DNA of 64,000 nt from Sepioteuthis lessoniana (taxonomy: Eukaryota > Mollusca > Cephalopoda > Myopsida > Loliginidae), in NCBI GenBank assembly GCA_963585895.1, contig OY757921.1, positions 83,645,439 through 83,709,438 of the forward strand, given 5' to 3'. The notes beneath the pieces were generated by a model. It saw nothing but the letters and a program-made list of their open reading frames with translations, ran no database searches and was not told the origin of the DNA. Below are positions 10,876-21,490 of this stretch, one piece after another; position 1 is the first letter of the stretch, and the number at the start of each line of letters is the position of its first letter. Both the position numbers and the translations under genes were made by a program.

Positions 10876-11169
10876 TTAATACAGAATTAAGTTCATAGTT
10901 CCATGATGAAAAAACATTTATTTTATTCAATGAAAATATGTTTTTTCATATAATCTTTTTTCTTGTCGAGGGTCTTAATCTGGGGGTATAGTAAGCTGGG
11001 AGTTGGAATTGAGAGTTGTCTTTGTGAACCGTTTTTATTATAAAAACTACACAGTTCAGGTCTGGGAAGAAATGGTCTCATGCCTTTCTCAAATAAAACA
11101 GCGCAATGTGAGTGCAAATAGTCTGGAGTGGACTTGAACATCGGCTGCCAATTCCATTTTGCTTGCTGC

Positions 11170-11315
11170 AACAGTATATTCACATACACACACATAGATA
11201 CACACATATACACTTATATATTCGCATACACACTCATAGATACACATATATACATTTGTTTATTCACATACATGGATATACATATATATACACTTGTATA
11301 TTCACATACACACAT
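11170..11315. repeat. CA/TA-rich imperfect microsatellite
   Basis: Repeated ACACACATAGATACACATAT-like words with a period of about 45 to 65 bp (TATTCACATACA recurs). Confidence 0.75.
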
Positions 11316-11324
11316 TACTCTATT

Positions 11325-11605
11325 GATGTGCCGTGGTGCAATGGTTATCGTTGTAGGAAATGGACCCAATGCCATGAGTTCAAATCCTAGATGATACAGT
11401 TTGCATTTCATATAGTGCTAATAGTCTTAGGAAAGGTATGAATCCAATTGATCTCTCCCCAGCTTTGGGTATATACTTGGGCAGACTGGGTTCTTTAGCC
11501 TTGGTTAGACAACCAATCTAGAAGGAAAATTTTTTATTCAATCCTGTTAAGCTTAAAAATTGATTTTATGTCACATCCTACCTATATGGGTGTGTTGGTA
11601 AAAAC
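11325..11605 (+). repeat. A-family SINE
   Basis: The head GCCGTGGTGCAATGGTTATC with GTTGTAGGAAATGGACCC, B box GAGTTCAAATCCTAG, full body and a diverged tail (AAAAATTGATTTTATGTCAC, GGTGTGTTGGTAAA) are all present. Confidence 0.88.
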
Positions 11606-11638
11606 ATACATACATTACCATATACAACACACACATTG

Positions 11639-11680
<42 letters not shown>
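11639..11680. repeat. TA microsatellite
   Basis: About 20 TA dinucleotides. Confidence 0.95.
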
Positions 11681-11681
<1 letters not shown>

Positions 11682-11745
11682 GTAGTTTGATATATTTATA
11701 AATAAAGAGTGTACAATATTGGTGTTAGATTATATGTAAATCTAC

Positions 11746-12208
11746 GTTAGGATAGTGTGGACATAGAGTTGACGATGCTTGTTGACTGTCAGTTTCTCAC
11801 CTATGCATTCATTGGACTTGGTCCAATGATCATATAGGCAAGCAACAATATTTGTTGACCGCCCCACCAAACGGGGATGTGTGGCACAAAGCCTTTTTAA
11901 AAGTGGGCTCGTGCGCAGGGTCGTAGCCCAGACCAGCCCAGCATTCCCCAAAATGCCTCGGTATTCCCCTTAACGGGGGTACCTCAGGCGCCAAGCGATT
12001 AACCTAACCCCTCCAAGGAGGGTTAAAGCCTGGGGGAGGGACCTCTGAGGTTCCAGGTATGTCCAGTGACGAAACACACCCGACCTGATCCGTGCCGTTG
12101 ATACCATGGTCGGCCGAAGTGTGTCACATCAACTGTTCCAGCTGATTAAATCATATAGGCAAGCAACTGACAGTCACCAAGCATCATTCACGGTATGTCT
12201 ATCCTGAC
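11746..12208. mobile_element. Palindromic element interrupted by an H retroposon
   Basis: Left arm 11746-11817 (GTTAGGATAGTGTGG to CATTCATTGGAC), 3-nt loop TTG, then right arm 11821-11846 plus 12170-12208 (GTCCAATGATCATATAGGC, then TGACAGTCACCAAGCATC to TATCCTGAC). The arms pair well once the H insert and one copy of its duplication are removed. No coding capacity; a hairpin MITE is the simplest explanation. Confidence 0.8.
11847..12151 (+). mobile_element. H-family G+C-rich retroposon with 18-bp target duplication
   Basis: About 305 bp, markedly richer in G and C than its surroundings. It carries TGTGGCACAAAGCCTTTTTA, GGTACCTCAGGCGCCAAG, AGGGTTAAAGCCTGGGGGAG and GTGCCGTTGATACCATGGTC. The word ATCATATAGGCAAGCAAC stands exactly at 11829-11846 and 12152-12169. 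I see no clear pol III A and B boxes and no open frame, so the head origin is unknown. The copy at 22025 shares its layout in inverse orientation. Confidence 0.85.
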
Positions 12209-12209
12209 A

Positions 12210-12238
12210 GGATATATATATATATATATATATATATC
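12210..12238. repeat. TA microsatellite
   Basis: About 13 TA dinucleotides at the tail of a minus-strand A SINE. Confidence 0.9.
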
Positions 12239-12244
12239 CATTTC

Positions 12245-13415
12245 CTCTGTATGGGCAAGGCTACTACTCAAGGTCAATTATTTAAGAAAATTTTTTAGGT
12301 TTTAATTCAGGTTTTCTTTCTCCAAGACTGATTGCCAAACCATAAAGAACCTAGCCTGCCCTACTACGAGGAGCATACGATTAGTTTCCAGACTTTTTTC
12401 GTATGGGCACTTTTATCGATAGTACACACATGAAACTCTAGTCCCCTTCGGAGTAATATCCTCTGGCTGCAATGCACTTGTTGTATCGTTCCAACAACTT
12501 CTGGAAGGCCCCATGGAAGCCCTCTTATGTGAGCGTGTCAATGACCTTCGTTACAGCCTCTTTCATCTCCTCAATTGTCCATAATGACAGCCTCTGAGCT
12601 TAGGGAATAACAAAAAGTCATAAGGAGCAAGGTCTGGACTGTAGGGAGGCTGAGGAACTGTGTTGATGCCCATCTTGGTCAAATAGTCTGTGACGAGGAT
12701 GGAGTTGTGGACTGGTGCATTCTCCTGGTGGAAATGCCACTGACACAATTTGAAGAGTGCTGGCCCCTTCCGATGGAATCTCTTCCTGAACTCCCTTAAA
12801 ACCTCAACATAGTAACCCTAAGCCTAACTCTTTGGCCAATCAACTCTGGTGTTCTGACTTCCTTACTCCTCCCACACCTCTCTTCATCCCTCAGACTCCC
12901 TGCCTTCCTTTAATCTCTTACACCACTCAAAAACTGATGCTCGATTCATGCAAGATGCTCCAAAAGCAGTCTAAAGCATTCCATATGTTTCTCTGGCATT
13001 TTTTCCAAGTTTAAAACACAATTTTATAGCATATCATCCTTCCTCACGTCCAGATTGCATTTTTGAAATTCACCAGCTGTGACAATCAGGCTTTAGTAGG
13101 ATGTATTCCAATTGCTGCTGTACCTGTTCATTTGAACGTGAAATCATAAAAATTGGTCAGTCATCTCATAAGATGTATAGCAATAACGTAGTGCATTTTC
13201 AAGAGTCTACGACAATTTTAAATGCCCATGCGAAAAAAAGTCTGGAAACTTATCATATGCACCTCGTATATACCCATTACTGGAGGAAGAATAATTGGAT
13301 TCATATCTTTCCAGTGGGTATAAGCACAATATAAAATGCAAACGGCCACTACCTGACTTTGAACTCGAGTTATGTTCATTTTCTTTGCTCATAACCATTA
13401 CACTACGAGCGCCTC
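12245..13415 (-). repeat. A-family SINE split by a mariner
   Basis: The tail half (12245-12366, ending CCTGCCCTACTA) and head half (13267-13415, TATATACCCATTACTGGAGG to GCTCATAACCATTACACTAC) join across the mariner into one normal A element. The TA at the break is present on both sides. Confidence 0.92.
12367..13266 (-). mobile_element. Mariner element, internally deleted, HTH half kept
   Basis: The ends CGAGGAGCATACGATTAGTT (left) and the complement CGAGGTGCATATGATAAGTT (right) form inverted repeats of over 40 bp, and TA flanks both sides (12365-12366, 13267-13268). On the minus strand the remains of the helix-turn-helix part can be read (KLGKNARETYGMLQTAFG, then ASVFEWCKRLKEGRE), followed by a jump to YYVEVLREFRKRF. 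The C-terminal frame at 12563-12748 has QENAPVHNSILVTDYL and PPYSPDLAPYDFLLF: the second motif has E-N where D-N is usual, and the third Asp is present. The first catalytic Asp region is deleted. Confidence 0.9.
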
Positions 13416-13419
13416 TAAA

Positions 13420-14105
13420 TGTTAACAGGATATCAACAATATGGAAATCTGATATCCCCTGATAAAATAAAACGGTAAATCTTACAACAAATATCGGATA
13501 GGAAGGACTGCTTCAGGTTGGTTTGGAGAGCTGAAATTCTCTTGAAAACCCCTGAAAATAAACATCTAAAATTTTTTTTACAAGAATTAGAGCTGAAGTA
13601 TGAACCTAAATTGTTGGTTAAAATTGAGTTTCTAAAATTTTTTTTAAAGGCTGGCTGATCTTTGAGAGGATTCCCTTTTAGTGTGATACTTGGTATTAAC
13701 AAAGAGGGTCTAAATAAATACAGGGAGGGAGAGGGACGTCTGCCTCTTGTAATGAATACTAAGAGAGTAGGTTACTCATGCTGGTAATCGGATGAATGTT
13801 TTATTGCAGTGAAGTGCACAGTAACGCATAAAGAATAAGAGACAGATCCCACAGAAAAAAAAAAAACTTGTTTTGAGCTGGTTTAGTTTATCTAACGGCA
13901 TATCAACACCCTAAGGGTAATTTAATGCCAAAATTTGATTAATTTTTTTTTTATTATAATCAATACTATTTATATTTTTCGCATCCCATTGCAAAAAAAA
14001 AATTTCACTTTTTTGTTTATCATTTCTTTGCTCACAGTTTTATGATTTCAGGTGTTGCTAACTTAAAGAATTAGTATATAGAGATATATTTAAAGAATTC
14101 CTAAG
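13420..14105. other. Mostly unassigned
   Basis: Besides the hairpin fragment at 13872-13940 no feature is recognised. The 89-codon minus-strand frame at 13433-13702 shows internal near-repeats (KNFR..., CKKNFRCLF) but no known domain. Confidence 0.4.
13872..13940 (-). repeat. C/B-type 3' hairpin fragment
   Basis: GGCATATCAACACCC, loop, GGGTAATTTAATGCC: the shared 3' hairpin in isolation, with a longer AACACCC/GGGT stem than usual. Confidence 0.65.
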
Positions 14106-14107
14106 AA

Positions 14108-14200
14108 TTTGGCCGACCAGCGAAAACTTATATGCATCAGCTGTGCGTGTTGAGGACATGCTAGGACAGATGGCCAATGTGACAGATAGTGAAAGAGAGT
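14108..14200 (+). pseudogene. R fragment, short
   Basis: GGCCGACCAGCGAAAACTTA followed by CATCAGCTGTGCG and GACATGCTAGGACAGATGG matches the region encoding GRPARTYIQQLC... in the other R copies. Very short and diverged. Confidence 0.55.
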
Positions 14201-14649
14201 CAAGTTGGTTGTTTGGTTGATGGATTTTAACGGCATTTCAACCCGTTATTCTATTCTCAGAGGTTAGGGAATAGTGTACAGTGTACGTTTATATTTAAAA
14301 CTGTATAGTTCACGGTTTTAACGATGTGTTAACATCGCTAGGGTTTGTATTTTGCGGTTACTTTGTGTGGTATTGATCAAGTTTACGTTAATATTTTTGG
14401 TATAATTTTATTTCTTTTATCAAGGATAGAATGCTATCTATGTTGACACTTTCAAACAAGATCTTTCTTATTATTTATGTTGAAAAAGCATTTTCTGATA
14501 AAGGTGAAAGCGTCACATTCTATGAGAACGTGTTTAATAGTACAGGGTGTTTGATATATTACATACTGTGGTTCCTCTTGTTGGCGTAAGTCTTGTGTGA
14601 CCAATACATAATGGGGACGTAATGACTTCTTCCTTTCTAGATTTTCTGA

Positions 14650-15700
14650 AGGCTGGTCTCTAATCTCTCAAAGGGGGTTTGATCTGGAAGAATTTATTTT
14701 GTATATTGTCATTCAAGCGTTGTTGCCATTTTGTATAAAGAAATCTATTGACTTTAGGTTTTAAGTCAATATATGGAATCTTGAATGTGCTGGGGACCAA
14801 ACCTTGTGCCAATTTGACTGCAGAAACAGCTCTTTTATTTTCCCTTACTCCAACATGGCTAGGGATCCAGCATATAGAAATTTCTTTAGAGTTGGGCATG
14901 GAGTTTAGTCGACTAAGGAGTTAAATGAGAAGAGGGTCTTCCAGGGTTTTTTAAAATTTCTTAATGAGGGTAAGACAGAGAGCGAATCTGAGAAAATTAT
15001 CTAGGTTTTGTCATTGTTTTCAGAGACGATGTTGAGTTGTTGGCCTATTGCGTCAGCTGTTAAGATTGAGATTTCCTTGGAGAGAGCTTTTCTTATAATT
15101 ATCTTATTCAAAATGACTGCACTCGTTGTTTTATCGTTGTCCTTGGAACCATCTGTAACGGTGTACAGGTGCCCGTGGTTTAATGGTTATCGTCGTAGGA
15201 AATGGACACGGCGACACCAGTTCAAATCCTGGATGATACTGATTGCATTTCACATAGCACTAATACCCTTGGGAAAGGTATGAATCGAATTTTTCTCCTT
15301 CCAGCTATGGGTAAATAGTAGGGCAGACTAGGTTCTTCAGCCTTGGTAAGGCAATTAGTCTAGGAGAAGGAAAACTCTGAATTCAAACCTGTTAATCTCC
15401 GCTTAAAAATTGACTTTGTGTCATATCCTAGCCGAGCGGAGGGGTTGGTAAATATGGTAAAGGTGTACAGGTGATTGGGATTGCGTTTCAGGATATTGCG
15501 GAGTTTATCTCAGTAAGTGCCGGGATGGTTTTTTGTTTTGGTGTGCTCACTTATTTCTTTTTGTGCATTTTTAATAATCCAAAGTGGTGTTTTCAGTATT
15601 TTGGTGAAAGAAATCTTAAATTCTTCGTGAATGGGTTTCATCCTGAAGCCAAGAGGTTTTATTGATTTTTATTTTTATTTTTAAACACTGTTTGTATTTA
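14650..15700 (-). pseudogene. Jockey-type LINE, RNase H region (SINE-interrupted)
   Basis: On the minus strand the RNase H domain is readable: a TVTDGSKDND start (about 15160-15130), FSDSLSVLPSL (about 14980), then the frame 14660-14899 with SICWIPSHVGVRENKRAVSA and a C-terminal TKWQQRLNDN. The Asp of TDGS and of FSDS match catalytic positions of RNase H; the usual NERAD motif has become NKRAV, so an expected Asp is lost. Stops and frameshifts show it is dead. It belongs to the same element as the RT and endonuclease pieces upstream on the minus strand. Confidence 0.85.
15171..15461 (+). repeat. A-family SINE with 12-bp target duplication, inside the LINE
   Basis: A near-consensus copy: GCCCGTGGTTTAATGGTTAT, B box AGTTCAAATCCTGG, body, tail AAAAATTGACTTTGTGTCAT and GGAGGGGTTGGTAAATATGG. 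GGTGTACAGGTG is exact at 15160-15171 and 15462-15473. It breaks the RNase H domain of the minus-strand LINE just before its TDGS motif. Confidence 0.95.
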
Positions 15701-17300
15701 GGATTGGAGTTGCAGCCGTAATATAGGTTGAATGGAAAGGATTTGAGTTTTCTTTGTAAGATTGAAGCGCCAGTTTTTCACATCTGATTTGTATGGGAAC
15801 TTAATGAACCTCGGTGCATAGGATGTCAACTGTAGACGTTTTGAAGGATCCTAAGACTCGTCTTTAGCTTTCTTGATGTATAGGGTCGAGTTCTTTGAGG
15901 TTGAACCTCTTGGCTAATCGCTATATAAAACTGGTGTAGTCAAGTTGTGAACGGATGAGAGATCTGTATAGTTTAAGTAGTGTTTGTTGCTCCCCTCATT
16001 CTCTATCCACATCCATTCGTAAGAGTTTTGGGCTCTCGGGAATTTGCTTTTCAAATATTTTATGTGAGGGATGAATGTTGATTTTTTTGTCGAACGTGAC
16101 TCCAAGGAACTTATACTGGTCAACGACAGGTATTTCGGTTTCCTCAAATTTGATGACAGGGTCGTTGTGCATTTCCCTCAGGGAGCAAAAATGCACTCAC
16201 TGGGTTGGACTTTGAGAATTTTAAGTCTTTCTCTGTTGCCCATTTATTTACTTTGCTGTGACTCATTTACAATAGTAGTTCTGTCATGTGAATGTGAGTG
16301 GATCTATTGCAGACGACAAAGAGAACGCAGTCGATTGTAGGATTCAGGCATTTAATGATATTTTTTATGGAAAAGAGAGTAGCGGATAAGGGTGCTTCCT
16401 TGTGAAATGCATTCCTTTTGATTTTGATAAAAGTGGATCCTACGCGTACCCTGAAGTTTCTACGGAAGAGAAAGTTTTCTATGAAAACTTAGGCCTAGAT
16501 CATGCTGGTCTCATGATATATTACCAAGTGAGGTCGTATGCTTTCTCCAGGTTTAAAAAAATGCCGTCAAATGCTGCTTTTTTATGAAGGCTTCCCTGAT
16601 GACGGTTTCATGGCGGATCAAATAGCCGACGATCTTTCCTTTTTTACGAAGACCAGCCTGGAGGTTGGTAATTTGGTCATACGATTCTAGGTACCACGTC
16701 AGCCTGTGGCCTATCATTCGCTGCATTGTCTTGTAGAGGCAGCAAGCTAATGCAATGGGTCGACAGTTCTGCGGACTAGAGGTTATCTTTACCAATTTTT
16801 GGGATGGAGACGATTATCGTCTGCCTCCGTGTTTCAGGGAAAGTGTCACTCGATGATATGTTATTGAAGACATTTAGAAGCCACTTGACTGTTTCATCCA
16901 GCAGTTGTTTTAGAAACTCGCTATGAATCTCGTCAGGGTCGACAGCTGTAATGTGGGATTTATTCATGGATCCCACTAGTTTTATTTGGCTGAATGACTT
17001 ATTATAATTATCAGGATTCTTTAGAGTGAAATTTATTTTTTTTCTTTTCTACGCTCTGTTTGATTTTTAGAAACTTTTTGTTAACTTGACTTGAAGAATT
17101 TTTGAGGGAAAGTTTTTGTGAGCAGATCGGCCATAGCCTTTTTGCCGTTATTTTTGTGTTTGTCATGGAAAGGCGTTTCAGGAGAGTTGTTGGTTTTTTA
17201 CTAGCTATTTTCCGAATCAAGCCTCGGCCGTTTTTTTAATTTGGAGTAGGTTGTGGGGATTGTATGTATTTTGGTTATTTCAGTAGATGTGCGTCCGTAC
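15700..17300 (-). pseudogene. Jockey-type LINE, reverse transcriptase
   Basis: Minus-strand frames give, in N to C order: MIRKIASKKPTTLLKRL (17220), a stretch ending PDEIHSEFLKQLLDETVKWL, FPETRRQTIIVSIPKIGKD (about 16800), NCRPIALACCLYKTMQRM and LTWYLESYD (16795-16700), IRHETVIREAFIKKQHLTAFF (16553), a decayed PQGS-like and ATLFSIKNIIKCLNP region (about 16350), a lost YADD box near 16290, and IPVVDQYKFLGVTFDKKINI (about 16100). This order is that of Jockey-clade RT. Several stops and shifts; non-functional. Confidence 0.9.
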
Positions 17301-17334
17301 TTTTCGGGTATTGCTCTTTAAATTATTTCCACCT

Positions 17335-18150
17335 CAAATACAACACAAAACTTTACAATCGCGTAAAAGAATTGGAATAGAACACAACGAACATTAAACA
17401 ACAAACAATTTAATATGCATATAACAGAATATGAAAACAAATAAAATACGTGATGTGTAAATGGCCTTTTGGAAAATAAAGTTTGGCAAGAAGAAAATAA
17501 ATTTGTTTAAAGATGTGTGTATGTTAACGGAGTCCGTAAATAAGTCGTTCTGACTTACATTAAGTTCATAGCGGGTTTTATGATTGTGGCGACCGCGTGT
17601 CGCGTTGATGAAAGAAAGTTTGTCGGGTTTTTCTTTTGAATGTGATTCGCGGCCATCTGAAGTTAAGTCATGAACTTTAGTTGAGGAAGGAAAGGAATTT
17701 GTCGGACACAGTATCGGCTACTGCTTTACTGGCTTAGTGGCTTGTGCTGTTGTCTTAGTCTTCGTGTAAGTTTGTGTGTATGGCTCCCTAACTCTGTGTT
17801 ATTTATATCCTACAGGTGGATCAAAGAATCGTCCTAAAATTTTAGCGCGTAGACATTTATTGACCAATCAGATTTGTATTTTACTATTTTATTTTCGAGC
17901 CTAAATATTTTCTGTTTGTTGACTTCCGATCCTATTTTTCTAGAATGTTCTATTCTATGTTTTTAGCTGATTGGTTGAAAAATGTAAAAATGTAACTTAA
18001 ATGCTAATGCGGGTTTGATCCTAAATTTCTAGAATGTTCTTTAGTATGTTTTTATTGCTTATTTTAAGACTAGAAAAATGTGTATCCAATAAGGTATTCA
18101 GTTTTTTCACGTAATTTTCTCAGGAGTTGTTTATGGCCGATTCGTTGGCT
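17335..18150 (-). mobile_element. Candidate LTR-like insertion
   Basis: This block separates the LINE's RT from its endonuclease and has no LINE coding similarity. Read on the minus strand it has a TATAAATA motif near 17800 and T/A-rich 3' sequence ending TTGTGTTGTATTTGAGG. Those are LTR-like features, but I could not find matching ends or a target duplication, so the call is tentative. Confidence 0.35.
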
Positions 18151-18199
18151 TTACACGCATTTGCTCAGTAGAATTTGAAGGTTTTTTTTTGTTTGAAAT

Positions 18200-18540
18200 A
18201 TTGGTTTGGTAAGGTTTTATCGCATATCAAACATTTTAGGTTATTTAATGCCAAATCCATTTTAAACGTATAAAGAGTTGTATTTCAACCACTTCAGTTT
18301 AGCATATGTACACAGTTTAGTTCTATTTGACCCCATCAGGTTCTATGACTCCAGGTCAGAGGGGACCTGGGAGTGATGGCAATAAAAGGGTACCTCGCAT
18401 TCCCCAAAGCTCCAGCATTACTGGAGCCTTACCATCAGATTGTTTAGTGTCATATCCAGGATACTCGTTGGGGGAGTTTTACCCCTCTGCAGAAATACAG
18501 TCAGTGTATTCTGTACCCCTAGCCGACTGGGCCAAGAAAT
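18200..18540 (-). repeat. C-family retroposon
   Basis: The tail hairpin (GCATATCAAACATTTTAGGT, TTTAATGCC) is on the left; the head (GGTTCTATGACTCCAGGTCA, GGGACCTGGGAGTGATGGCA, CCGACTGGGCC) on the right. It has fewer AT-rich monomers than the 28065 copy. It lies inside the decayed LINE. Confidence 0.85.
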
Positions 18541-18559
18541 TGTAAGAGATTAAGTTGGA

Positions 18560-19560
18560 GGTTATAGGTTCAGTTTAGAATTTTCGCCGAGCTGCGCGTC
18601 GTAATCGGATGGTCTCTCAATTCTTTGCTGAACAATGGTCTGTCTCGAATGTAAGAGGTTGGGTGGTATGATATACACTTTTTTTTTTTTTTGGTTATTG
18701 TGATCAGTTCTTGTGCGAAATGGTCGGCAGGGTAAGCAGTATCATTTTGTTTGAGGTGTTTGAGTCATAGAGATCTAAGCTATTCCGATTAAGCTTTTTT
18801 CAATTTCCATCGAAGAAGGTCTTCCTTCTGAAGGTGGACACTATCAATTACAACTGGAAAATGGCCGCTCCCGCGCGTATCGTCTTCCACTTTCCCAGAC
18901 AAATCGAAGGAAAATAAGAGAGGTCATAGAGTATTAAATCTACAGCTGAGTAGGTAGCAGAAGATGGATCAAAATGTCTTTGAGATTTTGTGTTGAAAAG
19001 ACATAGGTTGTTATTGCTGATAATATTTTCCAGTGTTCTGCCATTTTGGTTCGTTAAGTGGCTGTTTTCTAGCGTTCTGCCTTTTTTGTTCGGTATTATG
19101 GCTGTTAAAATTGCCTCGTAGAATATAAGATGCGGATAGACGCTGTAATATGTTGTTGAGTTCCTTTTCGTAAACCGAATAATGTGGCAGGATCTATAAT
19201 GAGCAGATATTAATTGTTATGTGTTAAGTTGCTTTGACGGCGAATGCTTAGAGTCTAGTGTTGAGGTTGAGTTTGCTTTGGAGTATGTCATCGTTAATTA
19301 AGATTAAGACACCTGCAGAAACCCTGTGACTGATATTGTTAATAGAATAATAAGTCTCAAATTTTTTTTTGTTTTAATGTCGTCGTTCGCTAAGAGGAAT
19401 GTTTCTTGAAAGTAGAAGGTGACAGACCGTAGGTCTGTCAACAATAAGAGCAGTTCATTCCTTGAGGCTTTGATTCCATGGCAATTCCATTAAGTTATTC
19501 TAATGGCTCAGGGTCTAAATTGTTCAGTGGTTTATTTTTTGGCTTTTATGTTTTGGTAGT
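18560..19560 (-). pseudogene. Jockey-type LINE, apurinic-like endonuclease domain
   Basis: On the minus strand I read RITWNCHGIKASRNELLLLL and VTFYFQETFL (19500-19390), the N-terminal signature of the endonuclease-exonuclease-phosphatase fold with the Glu of QETFL. Further on lie NGRTLENIISNNNLCLFNTK and SATYSAVDLIL (about 19050-18930). The order and spacing to RT agree with a single LINE lying 19.5 to 14.6 kb. Degenerate throughout. Confidence 0.75.
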
Positions 19561-19639
19561 TGAGGGCTGCTTTCTATCTCCATCTTTTCTAATCACCAGA
19601 GTTTTTTTGTTATATCTAGGTTTTCAGAATCTTGCATTT

Positions 19640-19975
19640 CTTGTTTAAATGTAAGTACGGTTTAATGGTCAAAAACATTTCTATTTCAAGCTATTCAGTT
19701 TAATCTAACAATTCAGTCTTGCATAAGGATGCCATTAGTTCTATTTAACCCATAGATAGGGCCCTTTTCAAGTACTACCACACCAGGCCAGAGTGGACCT
19801 GGGAGCAATGGCAATGAATTGGTGCTCTGTATTCCCCAAAGCTCCAGCATCAGATCGGAACCTCACCATCAGATCGTTTAGTGTCATATGCAGGACACTC
19901 ATTGGTGGGGGTCTTATTCCTCTGCAAAGGTGCGGTCAGTGTATTCTACAGCCCCAGCCGACTGGGCAAGGTTTG
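19640..19975 (-). repeat. C-family retroposon, tail truncated
   Basis: Head (CAGAGTGGACCTGGGAGCAA, CCCCAAAGCTCCAGCAT, CTACAGCCCCAGCCGACTGG) is good; only about one AT-rich monomer precedes it and the hairpin is absent. Confidence 0.8.
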
Positions 19976-20124
19976 ATTTGGATGGCAAGACTTTATCAAA
20001 AACAATAGATAATCAAGGTTTGACTTTCCAAACCTTATTCATTTAGTTTGCATTGGCCAAATTTTCCCTGTAGCCCATTACTAATCTTTTACCTAAGAGC
20101 ACTTAGAACTTACATCTTACATAT

Positions 20125-20660
20125 TGTAATATAATAGCCGAGGGATTTCGGTTCATGCCTTTGGGTTTAGTTAGGCTGAGAATCTTTCGGCTCAGCACAT
20201 GGGTTAGTTAGGTGCAAACTTGATGCAGGTGTTAACGCGGGCGGACAAGTCACTCAGAGATGTCACAATAGCCTGAGATGATGAAACGGGTGACGAAGTG
20301 CGGGTGACGTCATGCACCGGAAGCGCGCAGAGGCTTTTGGGAATTTGAAGAAAGTTAAGAGAGTTGAAAACTAGACGCCGAACGAGGAGGTTCGACTTTT
20401 GGGGCTCGCTGAGGCGAGACGAATTTGCGCGCCGTGGGTGCCGCACGAGATAGGGGCCAAATGAATAAGACGGCATGGCGAGATTGTGTCTCTCCTCCTT
20501 ATGTCGAAACCTTTAACTCAAAGTTAAGAAAAAGGTTTCGTACCTGAACAAGAAGTCGTTACGTGTTTTCGAATTTCGAGATTCCTATGTTCTTTATATG
20601 TTCTATCGTTATGAACATTATATGTCTATTTCGCACATGGCGTTAATTGTGGCTATGCAA
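20125..20660 (+). mobile_element. Solo-LTR-like repeat, copy 1
   Basis: About 530 bp shared with 49775-50310. Common words in the same order include GAGGGATTTCG, GGTTAGTTAGGTGCA, CAGAGATGTCA, GGGAATTTGAA, AACGAG/AACGAA, GCGAGAC, TTGTGTCTCTC, TATGTCGAAA/CATGTCGAAA and TTTCGTACCTGAAC. Two dispersed copies with no coding content and a G+C-rich centre look like solo LTRs, but the ends are unclear. The minus-strand frame of 90 codons is not shared in the second copy. Confidence 0.6.
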
Positions 20661-20667
20661 CAATATT

Positions 20668-21070
20668 CATCATCATCATCATGTCGTGCTGGTAGCACGG
20701 ATATCCCTGACCCTCTCTCGCCACTTTTCCCTATCGTTCATCGCCTCAGGCAGGTCTTCTGGACAACATCCCGTATCCTCACATAGTTGCTGAATGTACG
20801 TTCGTGCTGGTCGTCCTGCTTTTGCACGGCCATGTGTGGCGGTCCACAAGAGTACATCACTTATGAGTTCGTCCCTGCTTCTCCAGCAGTGTCCTGCATG
20901 TCTGGTTCGTCTAACTTGAATAGTTTTCGTGATAGGGGGCAGGTGGCCGTACAGTTGGTGTCTTGTGGGGTGTTGCCGCCAGGACTTGTTCAAGATTGCT
21001 CGCAGCATTCTTGTGTAATTGCCGTCTAGCTTCTTCTCCAGCCGTTTTGTTAGAGTCCATGTAGTGCATA
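20668..21070 (-). pseudogene. R fragment: RTE-like LINE C-terminus, open frame
   Basis: The frame at 20679-21008 (109 codons) has MLRAILNKSWRQHPTRHQLY, HAGHCWRSRDELISDVLLW and GRPARTYIQQLCEDTGCCPE and runs to the TCATCATCATCATG tail. The 5' side ends in the LTKRLE-coding region near 21065. Truncated, so inactive. Confidence 0.9.
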
Positions 21071-21490
21071 CTTTCGGCCAAATTCATATTAACTATGACA
21101 TAATTACAAATTCCCATTGTATATTGCATAAAACATATTACCAATTATAAATCTTACCTATTATAATTTACTTTTTACCTTTTTTTACCTATCTAATTCT
21201 TTTGGCACATCATCCTTCGTTTTTTAAATATATCTCTTAGTAGGAGATCACTGGACCATGAAGAGAAAAAATAGTTACAAAATTTCCCCTGATGGAATAA
21301 ACCGCTTTATATATTGATTTTCTCTGTACCAATTTTTATTTTTACATGTTATAATCTACAATGATTGTATACCATTGCTTTTTGCACAGTTTTTTATGGA
21401 GTCAAGTTTGATGTGAAAAAGTGGAAAGAGAAGCCTTTAAGGGTCTAATAATGGTGCATCATGTACATTTTATAGAATCATATATGGTTG

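Noticed and set aside
10607-10879. 90-codon plus-strand frame
   Set aside because: It is translation of the TATC microsatellite (Ile-Tyr-Leu-Ser repeats) and has no coding value.
20204-20476. 90-codon minus-strand frame as a gene
   Set aside because: Lies in a dispersed repeat and is not open in the second copy.
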